From Distichodus sexfasciatus (taxonomy: Eukaryota > Chordata > Actinopteri > Characiformes > Distichodontidae): a stretch of 64,000 nucleotides of DNA. The stretch lies in the NCBI GenBank assembly GCA_032718565.1, contig JAVGVS010000181.1, positions 372,001 through 436,000 on the forward strand, read 5' to 3'. A program made the position numbers and the translations under genes. This document shows positions 59,901-64,000 of the stretch, piece by piece. The notes under the pieces were generated by a model. That model saw nothing but the letters and a program-made list of their open reading frames with translations, was not told where the DNA came from and did no database searches. Position 1 is the stretch's first letter, and each line of letters starts with the position of its first letter.

Positions 59901-60161
59901 AAATCAGTCACTTTACGTCAAAACCTTGTCATTTCAGCTGGTCGACAAACTGAACACCAATACCGAAATGGACGAAGTGATGAATGACTTCAATATGGTC
60001 AGTGTCGTCACATTTTTAACGGCCATTCGAATGTGTTCATGTTGCCAGGTCAATGTCTCAGTGTCTAATATAATGTAATATTTCGTCTCACGTCTTTAGC
60101 TGAAAGCACAGAATGACAGAGAAGCCCAGAGCATGGACGTCATATTCACGGAGAGGAGAGA
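56966..60161 (+). CDS. ift74: Intraflagellar transport protein 74, 5' exons (partial)
   Basis: IFT74 is a core IFT-B subunit that pairs with IFT81 and helps carry tubulin in cilia. Exons: 56,966-57,092 (start 56,973, MASQRPPSSRPMSRG), 58,762-58,897, 59,012-59,060, 59,153-59,251, 59,374-59,434, 59,938-59,997 and 60,100-60,161. All have AG acceptors and GT donors (58,897 is a weak GTTCTG) and the phases join. Key pieces are the basic N-terminal region with PGTARPGTRGGPI, TERPVTQQGLSGMKTG, GPQRQILDKSYYLGLLR, NQENSVYLSYEKR, LQGQLADYNM, LVDKLNTNTEMDEVMNDFNM and LKAQNDREAQSMDVIFTER. About 195 of roughly 600 residues are here; the last donor (GTGAGT at 60,162) shows it continues, with no further exon before 64,000. 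Confidence 0.96.
57114..58300. mobile_element. Long-inverted-repeat element of CGTGGCCACGA units in ift74 intron 1
   Basis: Two arms of about 310-320 bp (57,114-57,440 and 57,980-58,300) are inverted complements. The outer end is CGGTGACC[A/G]GGAGG. Each arm is built from the palindrome tcgtggccacga, recurring at 30-60 bp spacing, joined by 'gtgggaacgtcatatta' and 'gagggaacgacat' spacers. The middle (57,440-57,980) is AT-rich and unrelated, without a transposase frame. Target duplication is unclear. It looks like a Foldback-type or other nonautonomous DNA transposon. Confidence 0.85.
58305..58500 (+). mobile_element. tRNA-like SINE, second family
   Basis: A head-like part with 'gatcataggttcaagtcc' (B box) followed by 'tgataaatgctataaatg' at the 3' end. 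It differs from the main SINE family. Directly abuts the inverted-repeat element. Confidence 0.55.
59688..59915 (+). mobile_element. tRNA-derived SINE in ift74 intron
   Basis: Head 'cagttggtagcgtaacggtt' (A box) but the B box is largely deleted. Body 'ctgatgagcaaggtag', 'aattcagaggtcacatttt' and 'gtgttcacaatgacaaatca'. It ends about 20 bases before the ift74 exon 59,938. Confidence 0.75.
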
Positions 60162-60733
60162 GTGAGTAGTTTCGAGTTTTTAACACAAAGCCGTACTTTT
60201 GAAAGCTTTAAAAAGTATCCACAAGAGGGCACTCCAGTGACTGGTGATTTCTGTTATTTTTATTGCATTGATAAGAACGACAAAGGCGTCATAAATATTT
60301 GCAAAGGAAACAAAAGCAGAACTTTGTTCTTCACATCAACAAGATTGATTTTATTGACAAAACACCCTGGCGTTCGTTCATTTACTCTTTATAAACCACA
60401 GACCGCACGTTCAGTCCTTTAATGTTAAAGTGCACGTCTCATTAACGCGGCCGTCCACCAGCTCCAGTGCCGTCAGTGCAGTCTGTGTTGGGATCCAGAG
60501 GAACAACACTGCGATTGTGTTTGACACAATGCAGTGTTTGTTGCACAGTTCTGGCCATCATGAGTGATACGGAGTTAGACATCATTTAGACTCTGCCTTG
60601 TGCATGGGAAATCACAAAATAACAAATCTTATTATTTTTGCAAACATTCACGTATCTCAGTGGATAAAACATGTTTGGTGGACACAGGCCCTTATAGTAT
60701 TTTTTTCTTTAAATGCACAAGTAAAATCTGTAC

Positions 60734-61129
60734 TAGAGGTCGACCGATGCTTGTTTTTTGGGGCTGATATCGATAACCGATTATTGCTAGTTAACAGGGC
60801 CGGGAACCGATATGCAAATAAAAGAAAATCTCTGTCAAAATGTTGAATTTTACAAGCACCAAGCTCAGCTGAAACGCTCCGCTCTCCTCATCTCCTTCTT
60901 GGACCTTCACACTGTGCTCGTGTGTGACCGACAGCAAGGTTTCAGCGCTGACATAAAGCCAATCAGACATTATATGATTCGAGAGCAGACGGCACAGAGA
61001 GAAGAGACAGCAGTGGAGCCACAGTAGCCATTTTGATAATGGTCAAAATTACAAACCAATATCAATAATTGGCAAAATGCCTAATATTGACACTCAATAA
61101 CTGGCCCTGGCGATAATCGGTTGACCCTT
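60734..61129. mobile_element. hAT-like element
   Basis: Left end TAGAGGTCGACCGAT, right end ATAATCGGTTGACCCTT, inverted complements with mismatches. Interior holds 'gatatcgataaccgatt' blocks. 0.4 kb, no frame. Confidence 0.6.
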
Positions 61130-61544
61130 GGGGACAGTTTTCCAGACTATGAGTTTTACTGGTGAATCGCAACTGGAATCCTAGGCTAACTAGGCTTAAT
61201 CTAATATTTGACATTTTTATAGGATATTTAATGCTTAGAAAGTGTGGAAAAGAGAGATGTGTTATGTTTGAATCTAGAAGAACAAATATTAGAACATGCA
61301 GATGAATCTCAAGTGCCTGGTGCATGCATTTGTCTCAGTGGGACACGTTAAAGACTTCACATTTAACTAAATATTAATCTTAGAAAGGTTTGCAAAGATA
61401 AGACGTGTCAAGAAAGCGTCCTGAACACACCACTGCTCGGACAAAGTCGATTATCATGTCTTTCGTCTCATTTTAAAGCACAAAAACACCTTCGTCATCC
61501 CCCCTCATAGTCTGTCAATGCAGTGCAGTCTGTCAGCGCAGAGT

Positions 61545-63539
61545 TCATACGTTTTCGGGGTCGTCGTGGTCTTTGTAGTCGTCCAGTTGAATGTAGCGGT
61601 CCTCAATGAAGCCGTCCTCCTCCTCCTCCTCCTCATTCGACCGCGTCTCCAGATTCTGGTCCAGTTCTTGCGCGCTGGTCTCGGTCTGCTCGGTGTCCAG
61701 GCTGAAATTGGAGAAGCGTCCGGCCGAGAAGACGTAGGGCTCGTCCAGCTCGCGGAGACGCTGGTGTCGGTAGTTAAAGATGAGTTTGTACCAGGACGGC
61801 GATTTAACCGCACACACGATGGAGAGCGAGGTGCAGAGAGCGATGATCACAACGCCGGTCAGGAACTTCCAAGTGTTGCCCACCACCACCGACGCCTGCT
61901 GGCCCGTTTTACTGTCTTCTGATAAAGAGTCTGAGAAAGGAGACGAGAGGGAATTATTTCCCAGAAGGAGGGTTAAAAATCTTATTAAGAAGACGCTGAA
62001 CTAGGGGTGGGAACCGAAAACCGGTTCTAATTGATACATTTTATCAGAACTGTACACCTCCAACGTTATCGATTCTCTCATTTCCCAGCACAACGTTTTC
62101 CGGTTTTCCCTAAGTTTTGCGTCCCGCTACATTACGTCACACTCTCTGCTACCTGACCCTCAACCACGAGGAATCATGACGCATAAATGATATATTTTTT
62201 GCGAAGTAAGCACACGTTCCGTTTGTTAGCGTGCATGACTTTCACGGGGAAGTCCAACATTCACTAAAACCTTCCAGTTCAGTTGAATCTTCCCATTTAT
62301 TACAGACAAAACTCATATTTTAGCAGATAAATAACAACAACCAGCGTTCTACTCACAGTACAGACATTTACTTGATATTTATTTATTGCCGACGCGCGTC
62401 CACAGTGCTATTGTGCCGCGGCTCTCATATTGAACGCCCTCATAACAAAAATGTACTTCTCTCTCAAAAATGAGTCAAGAATGAGTTATAGACCAAAGTG
62501 AGTCCAAATGCTCAAAAATGACCAAATATTTCTTCATTTTCCATTAATCATTCTATAATGTTAGAGAGTAAAAAATAAATGTAGCAAAATGCATGATTTG
62601 CAGAATTTTTATTCTATATCCAGATGGATTCCAAATGGATAAAGCAGTGTTTCCACCTGCACTAACCTTATTGTTCTTCATAAACTAAGCCATAGAATGT
62701 TTCTGCGGAATAACAACTCTGAATATGAATATGAATGTGTTGATGTTCACAGTCTTGTGCAGACATTATTGTGTAGAAGTGTAGTAGTTGTGTAGAACTA
62801 CTTTATTCACACTCAAAAAACTACTCAGGAATCGATAAGAGAATTGATAAGGAATTGGATTGATAAACGAAATGGACAACAGCACTGATACTGATCAAAT
62901 CTTATCAACTCCCACCCCAACATTTGACCCTCGTGATTTTTCATAGTTATGTTTTTCATGGTGGTGGTCTAGTGGTCAGAATGATCGTCTGTGGACCAAG
63001 AGGCTGTGGGTTCGAATCCACCCTCCAGCGATTACTGAGCAAAACCCTTAACCCCAAGTTGCTCCAGGGAAGGTGTCCCTGAAATTAGGAAATGCAAGTG
63101 GCTCTGGATTTGAGCACCTGCTAAATGGAAACGTTTGCTTGATTGGAAAAGGTGTGATTTTGTTAGAAATTCTCAACTCAACGTGGCATTAGAGTTCGCT
63201 CACCTTTGCTTGAGGTTTTAGAGCTGACAGACGTGAGCAGCTGGACACGAGTGGAGCTTTGAGCCGTAGTGACTCCAGTTGTGACCGACGGCCCGGACGT
63301 GGATTTGACAGTAGTTTTGGAAGTGACCGTAGCAACAGTAATTGTGTTCGTAGTAGTTAAGCGTGGGCTTGTAGTCGAGGCTGTGTTGTTGAGTGGGTTT
63401 GAAGTCGAGGTTGTGTAGTTGAGTGGGCTTGAAGTTGAGGTTGTGTAGTTGAGTGGGCTTGAAGTCGAGGAGTTGTTCACACTAGGATTGTCTTCGAAAG
63501 CCTGTTGAATTTGAGATGCACAAAAAACTCCTGGACCTT
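61545..63539 (-). CDS. lrrc19: LRRC19-like membrane protein, 3' exons (partial)
   Basis: Two exons: 63,204-63,539 (phase 1 entry) and 61,545-61,930 (stop TGA). The upstream one starts GPGVFCASQIQQAFEDN, which may close a leucine-rich-repeat cap, and continues as a Ser/Thr/Asn stalk with four 10-residue repeats (STSSPLNYTT) and many N-glycosylation sites. The last exon has a membrane helix (FLTGVVIIALCTSLSIVCAV) and a cytosolic tail with FNYRHQRLRELDEP, an acidic run NEEEEEEDGFIEDRYIQ and C terminus HDDPENV. The DGFIEDRYI motif is typical of the LRRC19/TEMP transmembrane family. The position antisense to ift74 points to LRRC19, a surface receptor in mammals. The leucine-rich repeats lie outside the window, so TEMP (C1orf210-like) cannot be ruled out. 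Confidence 0.65.
62002..62920. mobile_element. hAT-like element in the lrrc19-like intron
   Basis: Left end TAGGGGTGGGAACCGAAAAC, right end ATCAACTCCCACCCCAA. The inner flanks carry 'atcgataagagaattgataa' blocks. 0.92 kb, no frame. Confidence 0.65.
62955..63130 (+). mobile_element. tRNA-like SINE, third family
   Basis: Head 'gtggtggtctagtggtcaga' (A box) and 'gtgggttcgaatcca' (B box), then 'aacccttaaccccaagttgc' and the 3' end 'tttgagcacctgctaaatg'. Not a functional tRNA: the 3' acceptor half does not pair. Confidence 0.7.
63361..63470 (-). repeat. 30-bp in-frame tandem repeat in the lrrc19-like stalk
   Basis: 3.7 copies of a 30 bp unit encode STSSPLNYTT with changes (SNPLNNTA, TSPRLTTT). 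It carries the N-Y-T and N-N-T glycosylation sequons. Copy number is likely variable among individuals. Confidence 0.85.
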
Positions 63540-63739
63540 CTGCAAAAACGCAAAACACATGACCGGATTAACTCAAGGAGTCACAAACAACAAGCTTAGT
63601 TTAGCACAGTTTGGTCTGGATGCTTGTAAATCAGTTGTTTACGAGGAGTTCACTTTAAGTCTCTTCAAAGCAAAAGGAAGTGATGTCAGCAGGTGAACGG
63701 ACCTTCATTTGGCCGACTGAACTTTTTACGTTCATTTAG

Positions 63740-64000
63740 CAGACCCTCCAGGATTTCGCGATGTTGCGATCGCAACTATGAACACAAATTCAGCCAATTC
63801 CCGGAAATTCATGGCGACCTTGCAATTTTTACTCATTAAAACTGCAGCTTTTCCGCAATTTTTGCCCAATCATTGTCGTTTCCCACGAAAACGTTGAGTC
63901 ATACATAAGCGATCTCATGTCCTTGTTACGTTTGGAAGACATGTGCGATAAAAATGACTCACATTTACCTTGAAAAATAACTAAACTTTCAACACAATTC
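63740..64000. mobile_element. DNA transposon end running off the window
   Basis: Begins 'cagaccctccaggatttcgc' and 'gatgttgcgatcgcaac', followed by 'attcccggaaattcatggcg'. This is a recurrent fish DNA-transposon left end as far as I can recall. The right end is beyond 64,000. Confidence 0.45.

Overview
The window is vertebrate nuclear DNA, almost certainly from a teleost fish. All protein signal lies in short exons with GT/AG borders and consistent phases. The sequence between exons is packed with fish-type interspersed repeats: tRNA-headed SINEs, L2/I-like LINE tails, and many short hAT-like elements ending in TAGGG...CCCTA. The density of small DNA transposons suggests an otophysan (catfish, characin or cyprinid-like fish), but that is only inference. 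There are no operons, CRISPR arrays or prokaryotic features.

Layout. (1) 1-4,200: repeats, a broken LINE with an RNase H domain, and a small relic of a UDP-glucuronosyltransferase (UGT) first exon. (2) 4,231-12,271, minus strand: a UGT locus with four alternative first exons (D 11,563-12,271; C 9,875-10,613; B 7,380-8,112; A 6,006-6,732), each ending in phase 1, upstream of one shared set of exons 2-6 (149, 132, 88, 220 and 283 coding bp). These are UGT2-type exon sizes. Each first exon would give a protein of 526-536 residues. (3) 13,997-17,044, minus: fukutin (fktn), complete, nine coding exons, 457 residues. (4) 20,385-54,759, minus: fsd1l (coiled coil, FN3, SPRY), small exons over 34 kb with transposon-filled introns. 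The exons near 37.8 and 39.95 kb need unusual splice sites to keep the frame. (5) 56,500-60,161, plus: 5' part of ift74, with an RFX X-box in the promoter; the gene runs past the last exon seen here. (6) 61,545-63,539, minus: 3' part of an lrrc19-like membrane protein, apparently nested antisense in an ift74 intron.

The genes are separate units, not a pathway: UGT does conjugation in the ER, fukutin acts on alpha-dystroglycan glycans in the Golgi, FSD1L is a microtubule-family protein, IFT74 is an IFT-B cilium component, and LRRC19 is a surface receptor. The fsd1l-fktn order and shared strand match the mammalian neighbourhood, and lrrc19 inside ift74 also matches mammals.

The most unusual non-genic structures are a 1.2 kb long-inverted-repeat element in ift74 intron 1 built from repeated CGTGGCCACGA units, an inverted-repeat element with a fragment of a transposase/integrase-like reading frame (47,804-48,445), an inverted pair of 0.56 kb elements in a fsd1l intron, and a 0.8 kb almost pure pyrimidine tract (52,016-52,806). 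I see no evidence for a wholly new biological system.
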